64,000 nt of DNA from Gracilibacillus massiliensis. GTDB taxonomy: Bacteria; Bacillota; Bacilli; Bacillales; Amphibacillaceae. Under the pieces are notes generated by a model, which did not search any database, was not told the DNA's origin, and was given only the letters and a program-made list of their open reading frames with translations. Made by a program: the position numbers and the translations under genes. Location: positions 1 through 64,000 of the forward strand of contig NZ_CZRP01000009.1 in the NCBI RefSeq assembly GCF_001458115.1, read 5' to 3'. This document shows, in pieces, positions 52,612-62,690 of this stretch (its first letter is position 1; every line of letters begins with the position of its first letter).

Positions 52612-55600
52612 GGCATTGTATGCTCCTTTTTATTCAAATCGGTTTGTCCTTTACGATGACTCTGAATCGATAAAGGAGACTCTAATAAAACATTTGTTGA
52701 CGTCAAATAGGATGTTAACGTATCGTTCGCAGTAAAATGAATCGTATCTGAACGTAATGCCGCTTCTCTCAAAGTGACATGGTGATCTTTTTCACCTGTA
52801 CGATGTGTATCGACAATAAATGCATATTTTTCATCGAGACAGTTTTGCTCTGCTGTAGCTAAATCGATTGTTTCCGTAACCGTTATTTCATGCTCAGCTA
52901 ATAAATTTGCGGTTTCTACATCTGTTTCAATAGATACATTCAATGCTCGTAATTGGTGTACTAGTGAAGGATCGAGTTTGGTTAGGGATAAGAAAATTTT
53001 ATCTTGACTTGTTAATTTTTTCAGACTGTCTTCTTTCCAGCCGAACGCTTTTGCCATCGCTTGATCTACCGTTGAACCCAACCCAATTGCTTCTCCTGTT
53101 GATTTCATTTCCGGCCCTAATATCGGGTCTACACCAGGCAATTTATTGGTAGAAAAGACAGGCATTTTAACTGCATAATATGGAACATCTTCATGCAAAC
53201 CAAGTTTCCAGTCTTGATTACCTAAGGCTTCTCCCATTTGCACACGAGTTGCAAGATCAACCATTGGTACACCAGTTACCTTGCTAGCAATTGGTACCGT
53301 ACGAGATGCACGTGGATTTACTTCCAATACATAAATCGTTTTGCGATCTTCACTTAATACGAATTGGATATTCATAATCCCTTTAACATTTAATGCTTTA
53401 GAGATTTTTTGAGCATACAGTTCGATTGTTTGTTTGATTTCTTTCGTTAAATTTGGTGCTGGAAAAATAGCAACACTGTCTCCTGAATGCACACCAGCTT
53501 TTTCAACATGTTCAAAGATTCCTGGAATTAATATATCGGATCCATCACAAATTGCATCAATCTCTACTTCATATCCCTCAATATAACGGTCGATAAGTAA
53601 TGGGAAGATTCGATTTCCTTGTGCATTTGCTTCTAAATTGGCAAGATACTCGGTAAGTTGATTTTCATTGTGTAAAATCACCATTCCTTGACCACCAATT
53701 ACATAAGAAGGACGCATAAGGATTGGATAACCGATTTCTTTAGCCACTGTTTTTGCATCTTCCACCGCCATCACCGTATCACCAGGGATATGTGGTATAT
53801 TTAATCGTTGTAAAAGTTGATAAAATAGATCTCGATCTTCAACAGCTTCGATCGCTTTAAGCTCAGTTCCGGCTATTTTGACACCAGCCTTTTCTAATCC
53901 ATCTGCTAGATTAATGGCTGTCTGTCCACCAAATTGAACAAGTACTTCTTGTGCTTTCTCTTTTTCGATGACATGCAACACATCTTCAACAGTTAGCGGC
54001 TCAAAATATAAGTGATCTGCTGTATTAAAGTCCGTACTCACTGTTTCTGGGTTATTATTAATGACTACTGCATCAATCCCTTGACCTTGCAGAGATTTCG
54101 CCGCATGCACGGAACAATAATCAAATTCCACCCCTTGTCCGATTCGGATTGGACCAGACCCTAAAACAACCATTCGCTTGTTGCCTTCTAAGGCCTCTAC
54201 CTCATCCCACTCATTCCATGAACTATAGAAATAAGGCGTTTCCGCAGAAAATTCTGCTGCACATGTATCGACCATTTTATAAGAAGGTGCCAATTGTTCT
54301 GATTTTATTTTTTTCTGGATATCCGCTACGTCAACCTCTAATAACTTGGATAGCGTAATATCAGAAATTCCAAACGATTTAGCATCCTTTAACTCTTGGG
54401 CACCGATGTCGTTCCAGTCTTTTGCCTGGATTTCTTTTTCTTTGTTAATCATTGCTTCTAGTTCATATAAAAAGTAGTTATTGATCTGTGTAATATCATG
54501 AATCTGATCTACTGTCATTCCGCGTCGTAAAGCTTCTGCAACGACGAATAACCGTTCATCTGTTGCCTTGTCCAGAGCCTCATGGAGCTCTTCTTCTGAT
54601 AACTTTTCGACTCCTGGCAGGTGTAACGAATCAAGACCGATTTCCAATGAACGAATCGCTTTATTGATGGCAGTTGGGAAATTACGAGCTAGAGACATCA
54701 CTTCACCTGTTGCCTTCATCTGTGTACCTAATAAACGATCAGCTTGGGTAAATTTATCAAAAGGCCAACGCGGAATTTTAGCTGCGATATAATCAATGGC
54801 AGGCTCAAAACTAGCATATGTATCACCAGTGATTGGATTAATTACTTCATCAAGATGATAACCTAATGCGACTTTCGCTGCAATTCGCGCAATTGGATAG
54901 CCAGTAGCTTTTGAAGCTAAGGCACTGGAACGACTTACCCGTGGGTTTACTTCGATAATAATATAATCATCGTTTTCCGGATTAAGCGCAAATTGAATGT
55001 TACATCCACCGATCACACCTAACTCCCGAATCACTCTAACAGAAGAAGTACGCAACATCTGATACTGACGATCTGTTAACGTTTGAGATGGGGCAACAAC
55101 AATACTATCTCCTGTATGGACACCAACTGGATCAAAGTTCTCCATATTACAAACGATAATACAGGTATCATTGGAATCACGCATTACTTCATATTCGAGT
55201 TCCTTCCAGCCTTTTACACTTTGTTCAATTAAAACTTGACTGATCGGACTATAATGGAGGCCATTCTTAACAATTTTACGCAGTTCAGCTTCATTATCCG
55301 CAATACCTCCACCAGCTCCCCCTAAAGTATAGGCAGGTCGAACGATCATCGGATAACCTATTTTACTAGCAAAGTCGACCGCTTCATCGATGGAAGAAGT
55401 AGACAAACTTTCGGCTACAGGTTCCTCGATATCCTTCATCATCGATTTAAAAATTTCACGGTCTTCCCCTTTTTGAATCGTTTCAAGCGGAGTACCAAGT
55501 AATGTAACATGATATTGCTCCAATACGCCTGCTTCATCTAATAAAACAGCCATATTTAGACCTGTTTGACCTCCAAGTGTCGGTAAGATCCCATCAGGAC

Positions 55601-55844
55601 GTTCTTTTTCAATTATCTTTGTAATTGACTCGCAAGTAAGTGGTTCTAAATACACTTTATCTGCTATATTTTCATCTGTCATAATTGTCGCTGGATTATT
55701 ATTTACTAAAATAACTTCTACGCCGTCTTCTTTTAAGGCAAGACATGCTTGTGTTCCAGCGTAATCAAACTCGGCTGCCTGCCCAATAACAATAGGGCCG
55801 GAGCCAATTACTAATACTTTTTTTATGTCGTCTTTCTTAGGCAT
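52608..55844 (-). CDS. carB: Carbamoyl phosphate synthase large subunit, arginine type
   Basis: A 1078-residue synthetase with two ATP-grasp halves (about 1-400 and 550-935), an oligomerisation region between, and a C-terminal MGS-like allosteric domain (about 940-1060). Internal repeats such as VIGSGPIVIGQAAEFDYAG and VLGSGPIRIGQGVEFDY mark the duplication. Gene order carA-carB-argF identifies the arginine-specific enzyme. It overlaps carA by 8 nt and argF by 4 nt. Confidence 0.96.
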   Translation of the reverse strand: MPKKDDIKKVLVIGSGPIVIGQAAEFDYAGTQACLALKEDGVEVILVNNNPATIMTDENIADKVYLEPLTCESITKIIEKERPDGILPTLGGQTGLNMAVLLDEAGVLEQYHVTLLGTPLETIQKGEDREIFKSMMKDIEEPVAESLSTSSIDEAVDFASKIGYPMIVRPAYTLGGAGGGIADNEAELRKIVKNGLHYSPISQVLIEQSVKGWKELEYEVMRDSNDTCIIVCNMENFDPVGVHTGDSIVVAPSQTLTDRQYQMLRTSSVRVIRELGVIGGCNIQFALNPENDDYIIIEVNPRVSRSSALASKATGYPIARIAAKVALGYHLDEVINPITGDTYASFEPAIDYIAAKIPRWPFDKFTQADRLLGTQMKATGEVMSLARNFPTAINKAIRSLEIGLDSLHLPGVEKLSEEELHEALDKATDERLFVVAEALRRGMTVDQIHDITQINNYFLYELEAMINKEKEIQAKDWNDIGAQELKDAKSFGISDITLSKLLEVDVADIQKKIKSEQLAPSYKMVDTCAAEFSAETPYFYSSWNEWDEVEALEGNKRMVVLGSGPIRIGQGVEFDYCSVHAAKSLQGQGIDAVVINNNPETVSTDFNTADHLYFEPLTVEDVLHVIEKEKAQEVLVQFGGQTAINLADGLEKAGVKIAGTELKAIEAVEDRDLFYQLLQRLNIPHIPGDTVMAVEDAKTVAKEIGYPILMRPSYVIGGQGMVILHNENQLTEYLANLEANAQGNRIFPLLIDRYIEGYEVEIDAICDGSDILIPGIFEHVEKAGVHSGDSVAIFPAPNLTKEIKQTIELYAQKISKALNVKGIMNIQFVLSEDRKTIYVLEVNPRASRTVPIASKVTGVPMVDLATRVQMGEALGNQDWKLGLHEDVPYYAVKMPVFSTNKLPGVDPILGPEMKSTGEAIGLGSTVDQAMAKAFGWKEDSLKKLTSQDKIFLSLTKLDPSLVHQLRALNVSIETDVETANLLAEHEITVTETIDLATAEQNCLDEKYAFIVDTHRTGEKDHHVTLREAALRSDTIHFTANDTLTSYLTSTNVLLESPLSIQSHRKGQTDLNKKEHTMP

Positions 55845-56922
55845 GCTGTTTCTCTCCCTTAGTAATAAACTGCTGTATAAAATCTACGAATAAATGATGC
55901 GTATCAATAGGGCCTGGATGTGCCTCAGGGTGAAACTGTACCGTCATTAAGGCTAAATTTTTATGCTTTAAGCCCTCTACTGATTTGTCATTGACATTAA
56001 CGTGTGAAACATACCAATTTTCCATATTCACGGAGTCATAATCAACTACGTAACCATGATTTTGCGAGGTAATCATTACTTTTCCTGTCTGTAAGTCTTT
56101 AACAGGATGATTGCTTCCTCTATGACCATATGGCAAACGTTTTGTTGTAGCACCATGTGCTAATGCAACAAGCTGATGACCTAAACAGATCCCCATCGTT
56201 GGAAAGTTTTCCGATATTTTCTTAATATTACTGGACAGATGGGATAATGCTTTTGGATCTCCAGGTCCATTTGATAATAATACACCGTCTGGATCGATCG
56301 ATTGTATCTCAATAAAAGTTGTATTGTATGGCACCACTGTCACATCACAACCTAAATCTAATAATGAATGTGCAATAGAATGCTTATAACCAAAATCCAT
56401 CACAACTACATGGGGAGTAGGATGATTTGCGGGATTTTGCGTTTTATATATTTCTTTTTGGGCTACTGAAACCGTAGAAACAATATCTGAGTTCACTGAA
56501 GTATTCGTAGGCTTTTCACTAGGTTCTGTTGTGACTTTTCCATAAACTTCACCATGTTCACGAATAATACGGGTTAATGCTCTTGTATCGATATGTGAAA
56601 GAGCAGGGATATTATGCTCATCTAACATTTCTACTAATGTATTGGTTGATTCATAATGTTCTGGATTATGACTTGGAGTAGATACGATAAAGCCTTTTAG
56701 TGATGGCTTAATGCTTTCATAATCGATCCCGTTCCATCCGTAATTCCCAATCAGCGGATATGTCATTGTCACTATCTGACCTGCATAGGAAGGATCCGTC
56801 ATCACTTCTTGATAACCCGTCATTGCTGTATTAAAAACAAGTTCTCCTTCTGTCTCTTTAGGTGTACCTAACCATTGTCCTTCTAATACATCGCCCGTGT
56901 TTAAAACAAGATATCCTTGCAT
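55837..56922 (-). CDS. carA: Carbamoyl phosphate synthase small subunit (glutaminase)
   Basis: Glutamine amidotransferase subunit of 361 residues. The N-terminal domain (1-150) is the CPSase small-chain fold (FNTAMTGYQEVMTDPSYAGQI); the class I amidotransferase domain has nucleophile Cys in GICLGHQLVALAHG and the His/Glu pair in QFHPEAHPGP. It delivers ammonia to CarB. GGAGGAG site upstream of the ATG. Confidence 0.96.
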   Translation of the reverse strand: MQGYLVLNTGDVLEGQWLGTPKETEGELVFNTAMTGYQEVMTDPSYAGQIVTMTYPLIGNYGWNGIDYESIKPSLKGFIVSTPSHNPEHYESTNTLVEMLDEHNIPALSHIDTRALTRIIREHGEVYGKVTTEPSEKPTNTSVNSDIVSTVSVAQKEIYKTQNPANHPTPHVVVMDFGYKHSIAHSLLDLGCDVTVVPYNTTFIEIQSIDPDGVLLSNGPGDPKALSHLSSNIKKISENFPTMGICLGHQLVALAHGATTKRLPYGHRGSNHPVKDLQTGKVMITSQNHGYVVDYDSVNMENWYVSHVNVNDKSVEGLKHKNLALMTVQFHPEAHPGPIDTHHLFVDFIQQFITKGEKQHA

Positions 56923-56992
56923 TCTGCTTCTCCTCCAGTATCTAGCAATATTTATATTGATTTCGTTTAATTTTTTATTAATTGTTTATAAT

Positions 56993-57022
56993 TATACTAC
57001 AAAACTTATATTTATGCATTAA
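56993..57022 (-). promoter_or_regulatory. carA promoter with ARG-box-like operator
   Basis: Minus strand TATAAT (56993-56998) with a weak TTAATG 18 nt upstream; TTAATGCATAAATATAAG (57004-57022) resembles the ArgR/AhrC box and covers the -35 area. A bound repressor would block RNA polymerase. The rest of this 336-nt gap (57060-57220) holds an inverted repeat TTTTGAAATG/CATTTCAAAA. Confidence 0.55.
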
Positions 57023-57220
57023 TTTTGCTAAAAATTTTTAAGTTTTAAAAATCAATGCCTGACCATATGAGAAACCGAGAATGCCCACCCGGTCCTTTTA
57101 GTGGTAATTTTGAAATGAAAAATAGGTATAACGATGGATTTTTATACACTACATTTCAAAATGGTTAGATTGAAAATGCGTTGATACTACGGATTATATA
57201 TTTTCCTTGCTTAAAAATTC

Positions 57221-57254
57221 AAAAACGCAACTGATCCCAATCAGTTGCGTTTTA
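57221..57254 (-). terminator. Terminator of argG-argH
   Basis: AAAACGCAACTGAT and ATCAGTTGCGTTTT pair perfectly around a tiny loop, next to the argH stop; minus strand continues TTGAA. Confidence 0.88.
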
Positions 57255-57258
57255 CTCT

Positions 57259-58680
57259 TTATTTTAAGACATTTACTTTTTCTGCATGAACTTCGATCCA
57301 TTCTTTGCTATCCGATAACCTGCTAGTTGCTTGTGTGATTTGATCTTTGACACGGTTCTTAGCTGTACCACCGACAACATCACGAGCATTGACAACAGAT
57401 TTTGGTGCTAATACATCATAAATATCTTCATCAATTAACTCTGAAAAGCTTTGGAAATCTTTAATGCTTAAGTCTAATAAATAGATATTTTCCTGAATAC
57501 AGTGTAATACAACCTGACCAACAACAGCATGTGCCTCACGGAATGGTAAGTCTTTATTCACTAAATAATCTGCTAAGTCGGTTGCATTTGAAAAGTCCTC
57601 TGCAACTGCTTCATACATATTATCTTTTTTTACATCCATGGTCGCAATCATTGGTGCAAAAAGAGCCAGTGCACCTTTTAACGTTTCGACCGTATCAAAC
57701 ATACCTTCTTTATCTTCCTGCATATCTTTATTATATGCAATCGGTAAGCCTTTGAGTGTTGTAAGCATGCCCATCAGATGACCATATACACGCCCTGATT
57801 TTCCTCTTACTAATTCTGCCACATCTGGATTTTTCTTTTGTGGCATCATACTGCTACCTGTACAAAAAGCATCATCTAATTCTATAAAATTGAACTCAGC
57901 GCTTGACCATTGTACTAACTCTTCACTTAGTCGTGACAAGTGCATAATTGATAGAGATGCATTGGATAAAAACTCAACCACAAAGTCACGATCACTTACA
58001 GCATCTAAACTATTTTCAACAACACCGTCAAAGTTAAGTTTGTCTGCCACATAGTGACGATCAATTGGAAAAGTTGTCCCCGCTAAAGCTCCAGCACCCA
58101 GTGGCGAGCGATTAACTCGTTTAAAGCTATCACGAAGTCTTTCCACGTCACGTTCAAACATCGATACATACGCCATCATATGATGGGCGAACAACACTGG
58201 TTGTGCACGTTGAAGATGGGTATAGCCAGGCAAAATCGTATCTAAGTTTGCCTGTGCTTGCTCTAAAAGCGCCTCTTGTAGTTTTGTCAATAACTCGATT
58301 AACGTAACAAGGGAATCCCGTAAATAAAGGCGCATATCTAGCGCTACTTGATCATTTCTACTTCTCCCAGTGTGTAATTTACCACCAACAGCACCGACTT
58401 CATCTATTAGAAGTTTTTCGACATTCATATGAATATCTTCGTTAGCTTCTGTTAATTCTGCTTCACCTGCTTTAATTTTAGCCGCAACAGTTTTTAAGCC
58501 TTTTTTAATCGATTCCGCATCTTCATGAGGAATAATCTCACATTTTGCAAGCATCTCAACATGTGCTAAGCTTCCCTGAATATCATATTGTGCTAATTTT
58601 TGATCAAAGCTGATCGATGCTGTATATTCATCCACTAATTCATTTGTTGGTTTTGTAAATCGTCCGCCCCATAATTTCAT
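57259..58680 (-). CDS. argH: Argininosuccinate lyase
   Basis: Last step of arginine synthesis, releasing fumarate. The 473-residue protein starts [10 protein letters not shown], has [13 protein letters not shown] and the superfamily signature [12 protein letters not shown] with the flexible catalytic loop. Overlaps argG by 4 nt. Confidence 0.97.
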   Translation of the reverse strand: MKLWGGRFTKPTNELVDEYTASISFDQKLAQYDIQGSLAHVEMLAKCEIIPHEDAESIKKGLKTVAAKIKAGEAELTEANEDIHMNVEKLLIDEVGAVGGKLHTGRSRNDQVALDMRLYLRDSLVTLIELLTKLQEALLEQAQANLDTILPGYTHLQRAQPVLFAHHMMAYVSMFERDVERLRDSFKRVNRSPLGAGALAGTTFPIDRHYVADKLNFDGVVENSLDAVSDRDFVVEFLSNASLSIMHLSRLSEELVQWSSAEFNFIELDDAFCTGSSMMPQKKNPDVAELVRGKSGRVYGHLMGMLTTLKGLPIAYNKDMQEDKEGMFDTVETLKGALALFAPMIATMDVKKDNMYEAVAEDFSNATDLADYLVNKDLPFREAHAVVGQVVLHCIQENIYLLDLSIKDFQSFSELIDEDIYDVLAPKSVVNARDVVGGTAKNRVKDQITQATSRLSDSKEWIEVHAEKVNVLK

Positions 58681-59936
58681 TGTTTCACTGATTCCTTCAT
58701 GTCAATTTTTGTTTTTTCCATAATTTTTGCTTTATCCGCGTGAACATTATTCACTGTTGAATGAACTTTTGTTGGCAAGCCCCAAAGCTTGATAAAGCCA
58801 AGTGCTGCTTCGTGATCGAATTCGTCACCTTTACTATATGTTGCAAGGTTAAGGTCATATAATGAATTCTCGGATTTACGTCCAACCACAAACGCTTGCC
58901 CTTTATATAGCTTGACTCTTGCTACACCATTTACATATTTTTGTGTTTCGGTGATAAATGCTTTTAATGCATCTGTTAATTGTGTGAACCATAAACCATC
59001 ATAAATTGCTTGCTCTAATTGCTGCTCCACAACTGGCTTGAATTTCGAAACTTCTCTTGGAAGAGTAATTGTTTCAATTTCTCTATGCGCCTGAATAAGC
59101 GTAATCGCAGCAGGTGCTTCATAAATTTCGCGTGATTTAATCCCTACAAGACGGTTTTCAACGTGATCAATTCTACCGACACCATGTTTACCTGCAATTT
59201 GGTTTAATTCTAAAATTAATTCATGTAAAGGATACTCTTTACCATTTAATGCAACTGGTTTCCCTTGTTTAAATTCAATTTCAATCATTTCCGGCTCATC
59301 TGGTGCATCGATTGGATCAACCGTTAATTCAAATGCATCTGCCGGAGCTTCTGCCCATGGATCCTCTAACACACCACATTCATTGGCACGGCCCCACAGG
59401 TTTTGATCGACACTATAAGGACTATCTAAATCAATTGGAATCGGAATACCATTTGCTTGTGCATATTCAATTTCTTCATCTCTGGTCATACCCCATTCAC
59501 GAACAGGTGCTTCAATTTTTAATTCTGGATTTAATGAAGTAAAGGCCACATCAAAACGTACTTGGTCGTTACCTTTTCCTGTACAACCATGTGCAACTGC
59601 TACTGCGCCTTCTTTTTCTGCAATGTCTACTAATACTTTTGCAATTAACGGACGAGACAATGCAGAAACTAATGGATATTTATCTTCATACATCACATTT
59701 GCTTGCAGGGCAGGTAATACGAAATCTTCAGCAAAAAGCTGTTTTGCATCAACTGAATAAGATTTGATTGCTCCTACATCGATTGCTTTGTTTTTTACAA
59801 ATTCTAAATCTTTACCTTCGCCTACATCTAAACCGACTGCTATTACATCATAATCGTATTTGTCTTGTAACCATTTAATAGCAACGGAAGTATCAAGACC
59901 CCCTGAATATGCTAGTACTATTTTTTCTTTTGCCAT
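58677..59936 (-). CDS. argG: Argininosuccinate synthase
   Basis: ATP-dependent condensation of citrulline and aspartate. The 419-residue protein begins [19 protein letters not shown] (P-loop of the PP-motif type) and has [14 protein letters not shown]. Expressed from a promoter overlapped by an ARG-box-like operator; first gene of argG-argH. Confidence 0.97.
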   Translation of the reverse strand: MAKEKIVLAYSGGLDTSVAIKWLQDKYDYDVIAVGLDVGEGKDLEFVKNKAIDVGAIKSYSVDAKQLFAEDFVLPALQANVMYEDKYPLVSALSRPLIAKVLVDIAEKEGAVAVAHGCTGKGNDQVRFDVAFTSLNPELKIEAPVREWGMTRDEEIEYAQANGIPIPIDLDSPYSVDQNLWGRANECGVLEDPWAEAPADAFELTVDPIDAPDEPEMIEIEFKQGKPVALNGKEYPLHELILELNQIAGKHGVGRIDHVENRLVGIKSREIYEAPAAITLIQAHREIETITLPREVSKFKPVVEQQLEQAIYDGLWFTQLTDALKAFITETQKYVNGVARVKLYKGQAFVVGRKSENSLYDLNLATYSKGDEFDHEAALGFIKLWGLPTKVHSTVNNVHADKAKIMEKTKIDMKESVKQ

Positions 59937-59993
59937 TTCAAAATCTCTCCTTAAGTCTATTTTATAAATATGAATTTATTTGTTTTGATTAAT

Positions 59994-60030
59994 TATGTAT
60001 TATTATGCACTATTTAGTATATTAATTCAA
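59994..60030 (-). promoter_or_regulatory. argG promoter with ARG-box-like operator
   Basis: Minus strand TTGAAT (60025-60030), 17-nt spacer, CATAAT (60002-60007). TGCATAATAATACATA (59994-60009) fits the ArgR/AhrC half-site pattern and covers the -10. Confidence 0.7.
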
Positions 60031-60170
60031 CCTTTATCGTGAATTTTTTTATTTTTTTCTAAAAAAGCCTGTTATACTAATCTTCCCACTGATTTGTTTA
60101 TTGTATGCATTTTTTAAATGAGTAATCTCTCTTGCTTTTTTTAACGATCCTCCATATAAATATACATGTT

Positions 60171-60190
60171 TATGAATAAATATGAATATT
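60171..60190. promoter_or_regulatory. Distal ARG-box-like site
   Basis: TATGAATAAATATGAATATT resembles an ArgR/AhrC operator (TGAATAAATATGAAT). It lies about 150 nt upstream of the argG promoter and 65 nt before the divergent DUF4349 gene, so it may be the second operator of a looped repression complex. Confidence 0.45.
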
Positions 60191-60253
60191 GATTCTATTG
60201 TAACCTCTTTTAACAACAGACGTCTAATCTTTTAAAAAGAGGGGGTATTCCTT

Positions 60254-61174
60254 ATGAAAAAAATATGGTATTCATTATTCGTTATTTTGTTATTGGTTGC
60301 TTGTTCTAGTGAAGGAGGCAGTGATGAATCATCTGATAAAGAAGCTATAATGGAAGATAGTGGTGGTCAACCAGGACTCAGTACCGACCAAGCAAAAATG
60401 AATGATATGAATATGGAAGAAGCAGAAAACACGGCAGATAAAACAGCTGAAACAGAAAATGATCAAGATATAGCAAATGTCGAGGATAGAAAAATCATTC
60501 GTAATGCAAATTTCCGTCTTGAATCCGAAAGCTTCGATGACATGGTCACTTTTCTTGAAAATCAAACAGAATCTTATCAAGGCTATATTGTAACTTCGAA
60601 TTATTCCAATCATGAGGAACAAGAACAACGCTTTGGTTCATTGACTATCCGCATACCCGCCAAACGATTTCAGGATTTTATAGCTATGGTTGAGGATGGT
60701 GATATGAAAGTACTTGATAAATCTGTCAGTGGCGAAGATGTTACAGAGCAATTTGTTGATTTGTCATCACGTCTGAAATCGAAGGAAGTTGTAGAAGAGC
60801 GACTGCTTTCTTTTATGGAAGAAGCGGAAAAAACAGAGGATTTATTAAAAATCTCAAATGACTTAGCAGAGATTCAAGAAGATATTGAGCAACTTACAGG
60901 AAAAATAAAATATTTAGAAAACCAATCCGACTATGCCACGATAAACATGGAATTAGTGGAAAGGAAAGTAGATATGCCTTCTGTTCAGGATGAATCATCA
61001 ACAACATGGGAAAAAACCAAGGAACAGTTCTTAAAAAATATACAAACACTACTTTCCATTGCTTCTGGTATATTCGTATTCTTGGTAGGTAATGCCCCTG
61101 TTCTTATATTAATATTAATTATTGGGATTATCATTTATCTCATCTTCAAAAGGAAACTTCCTAAAAAGGATTAA
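60254..61174 (+). CDS. DUF4349 lipoprotein
   Basis: Lipoprotein of 306 residues with lipobox LVAC (Cys17) and an acidic linker. The DUF4349 domain spans about 75-285 with RKIIRNANFRLESESF, SGEDVTEQFVDLSSRLKSKE, a coiled coil (about 190-225) and YATINMELVER; a C-terminal membrane helix (about 275-298) is followed by KRKLPKKD. Thus it is anchored at both ends with the domain outside. Function unknown. AAAGAGGGGG precedes the ATG. Confidence 0.9.
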   Translation: MKKIWYSLFVILLLVACSSEGGSDESSDKEAIMEDSGGQPGLSTDQAKMNDMNMEEAENTADKTAETENDQDIANVEDRKIIRNANFRLESESFDDMVTFLENQTESYQGYIVTSNYSNHEEQEQRFGSLTIRIPAKRFQDFIAMVEDGDMKVLDKSVSGEDVTEQFVDLSSRLKSKEVVEERLLSFMEEAEKTEDLLKISNDLAEIQEDIEQLTGKIKYLENQSDYATINMELVERKVDMPSVQDESSTTWEKTKEQFLKNIQTLLSIASGIFVFLVGNAPVLILILIIGIIIYLIFKRKLPKKD

Positions 61175-61226
61175 TATAGCTACAATTTGATTAGGAATTC
61201 ACATAAAGTAACACTATTTTCAATTT

Positions 61227-61261
61227 AAAAAGGAGCTAACCTATTAGGTAGCTCCTTTTTA
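61227..61261. terminator. Bidirectional terminator
   Basis: AAAAAGGAGCTA and TAGCTCCTTTTT pair perfectly; used by convergent DUF4349 (+) and DUF4064 (-) genes. Confidence 0.87.
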
Positions 61262-61274
61262 CTATTCTATTTAA

Positions 61275-61706
61275 TTAATATTGCTCCATATTAATTTCTT
61301 GTTTTGGTTTACGTGCTAAGCCCATAATACCTGCGATAACATAGAAAAGTCCCGCAAAGATACCTGTACCTACTGTAACGATAGTGGCTAACACACCTAC
61401 CACTAATAAAATAATTCCTGCTGCTTTCGGTTTTTTATTTCCTTTAAAGAGAATAGCTGCAACAATTCCAGCAATAAGACCAATAACAGACACAACTACT
61501 AACATAATACCAATGGTACCTAATCCATCCAAGAACAATTGAACATCTGCCATATCGCCTTGGGTAATTGCCGGATCTTCTTGAAGCATCTCTTGAATCA
61601 TTTGGTTATCTCCATCCATCGTACTGATTACACCACCAAAGATTGCACCAAACAGATACAAGATTGCACCAATAATACTTAATACTATTTCTACTGTTCT
61701 CTTCAT
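61275..61706 (-). CDS. DUF4064 membrane protein
   Basis: A 143-residue protein with three to four hydrophobic helices (about 5-28, 62-88, 94-128) and a small polar outer loop. LILLVVGVLATIVTVGTG-like glycine-rich helices and LARKPKQE at the end fit DUF4064, which has no assigned function. It is 21 nt after the ABC-2 permease in the same direction and may belong to that operon. Confidence 0.85.
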   Translation of the reverse strand: MKRTVEIVLSIIGAILYLFGAIFGGVISTMDGDNQMIQEMLQEDPAITQGDMADVQLFLDGLGTIGIMLVVVSVIGLIAGIVAAILFKGNKKPKAAGIILLVVGVLATIVTVGTGIFAGLFYVIAGIMGLARKPKQEINMEQY

Positions 61707-61727
61707 CTTCTCTTCTCCCCTTATCTA

Positions 61728-62690
61728 TTAATTTCCTGCAACATCTCGTCTTGTGAAAGACAACCATGAAACAAGTAAAAAGATGACAAAATAAACGGCT
61801 AAAACTGTGATTGAGAAACCTAATGTCATACCTTCAATTATCGGATTACCATCCCCAATATATTGCCTTAGGTTCGTATTTGCAAACAAAATAAATTTTG
61901 CCCAATCATATTCTGCCAAGAAAGTCATTACAGTATTACCTGTAAGCATTAAGAAAATAGCTAATCCTATTGCCATCCCGCTATTTCTAAAGATAGTTGA
62001 AATCATAAAAGCAAAAGTTGCCATCATAATTAAATTTACCATATACAGTCCATATTCTGTAATTATTTCAGAAAAAACCGATACTTCTTCGATACCTTCT
62101 GCCCCCATTTGTACAATACTAGGGTTTAAACCGTTGATCCCAAAGAAAATCAAGCCGATTAATAGACTGCTAAGAAATAAGAATATTTGCAGCGAAATCG
62201 AAAATAATAAAACAGACACAAATTTCGCAAATAAGATTTTAGTCCTTGAAATCGGACGAATCAGCAATAATTTAATCGTTCCCCATCTAAATTCATTTGA
62301 AACAATACCCGCTGCAATGATGATGGTAAACAAGCTGATCAGCATTGCCAACCCTGCATTTTCCAACGTAAATTGCCACGCATCATATGGATGGGGTTTA
62401 ATGTCATTTTCTAAATAATATTCATTTTTAGCTATTTCAGAATCAAAAGCAGCAAATTCCATTTCTTCTTGTGATTCTTTATAGTCTTCTGTCTCTGCTG
62501 TTAATTGTGCTTGCCAATCATCGCCATACTTTTGTTCATCCGCTTCCCCAAAAAAGACAACGATGAGTGACGCAGCCAGCATAATAGCAAATAAAATGAT
62601 ATACATCGACCAAGTGCCCATACGCGTATATAATTTTATTTGTTCATTCTTTATTAATGATAAAAAATTAAGCAATCGTATTCTCTCCAA
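61728..62690 (-). CDS. ABC-2 type transporter permease
   Basis: A 320-residue permease with one N-terminal helix (about 22-46), an extracytoplasmic acidic region (about 50-110), then five more helices; EFRWGTIKLLLIRPISRTKILFAKF is the typical coupling segment. It overlaps the ATPase gene by 23 nt. Resembles bacitracin-resistance or lantibiotic-immunity exporters; substrate unknown. Confidence 0.9.
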   Translation of the reverse strand: MERIRLLNFLSLIKNEQIKLYTRMGTWSMYIILFAIMLAASLIVVFFGEADEQKYGDDWQAQLTAETEDYKESQEEMEFAAFDSEIAKNEYYLENDIKPHPYDAWQFTLENAGLAMLISLFTIIIAAGIVSNEFRWGTIKLLLIRPISRTKILFAKFVSVLLFSISLQIFLFLSSLLIGLIFFGINGLNPSIVQMGAEGIEEVSVFSEIITEYGLYMVNLIMMATFAFMISTIFRNSGMAIGLAIFLMLTGNTVMTFLAEYDWAKFILFANTNLRQYIGDGNPIIEGMTLGFSITVLAVYFVIFLLVSWLSFTRRDVAGN

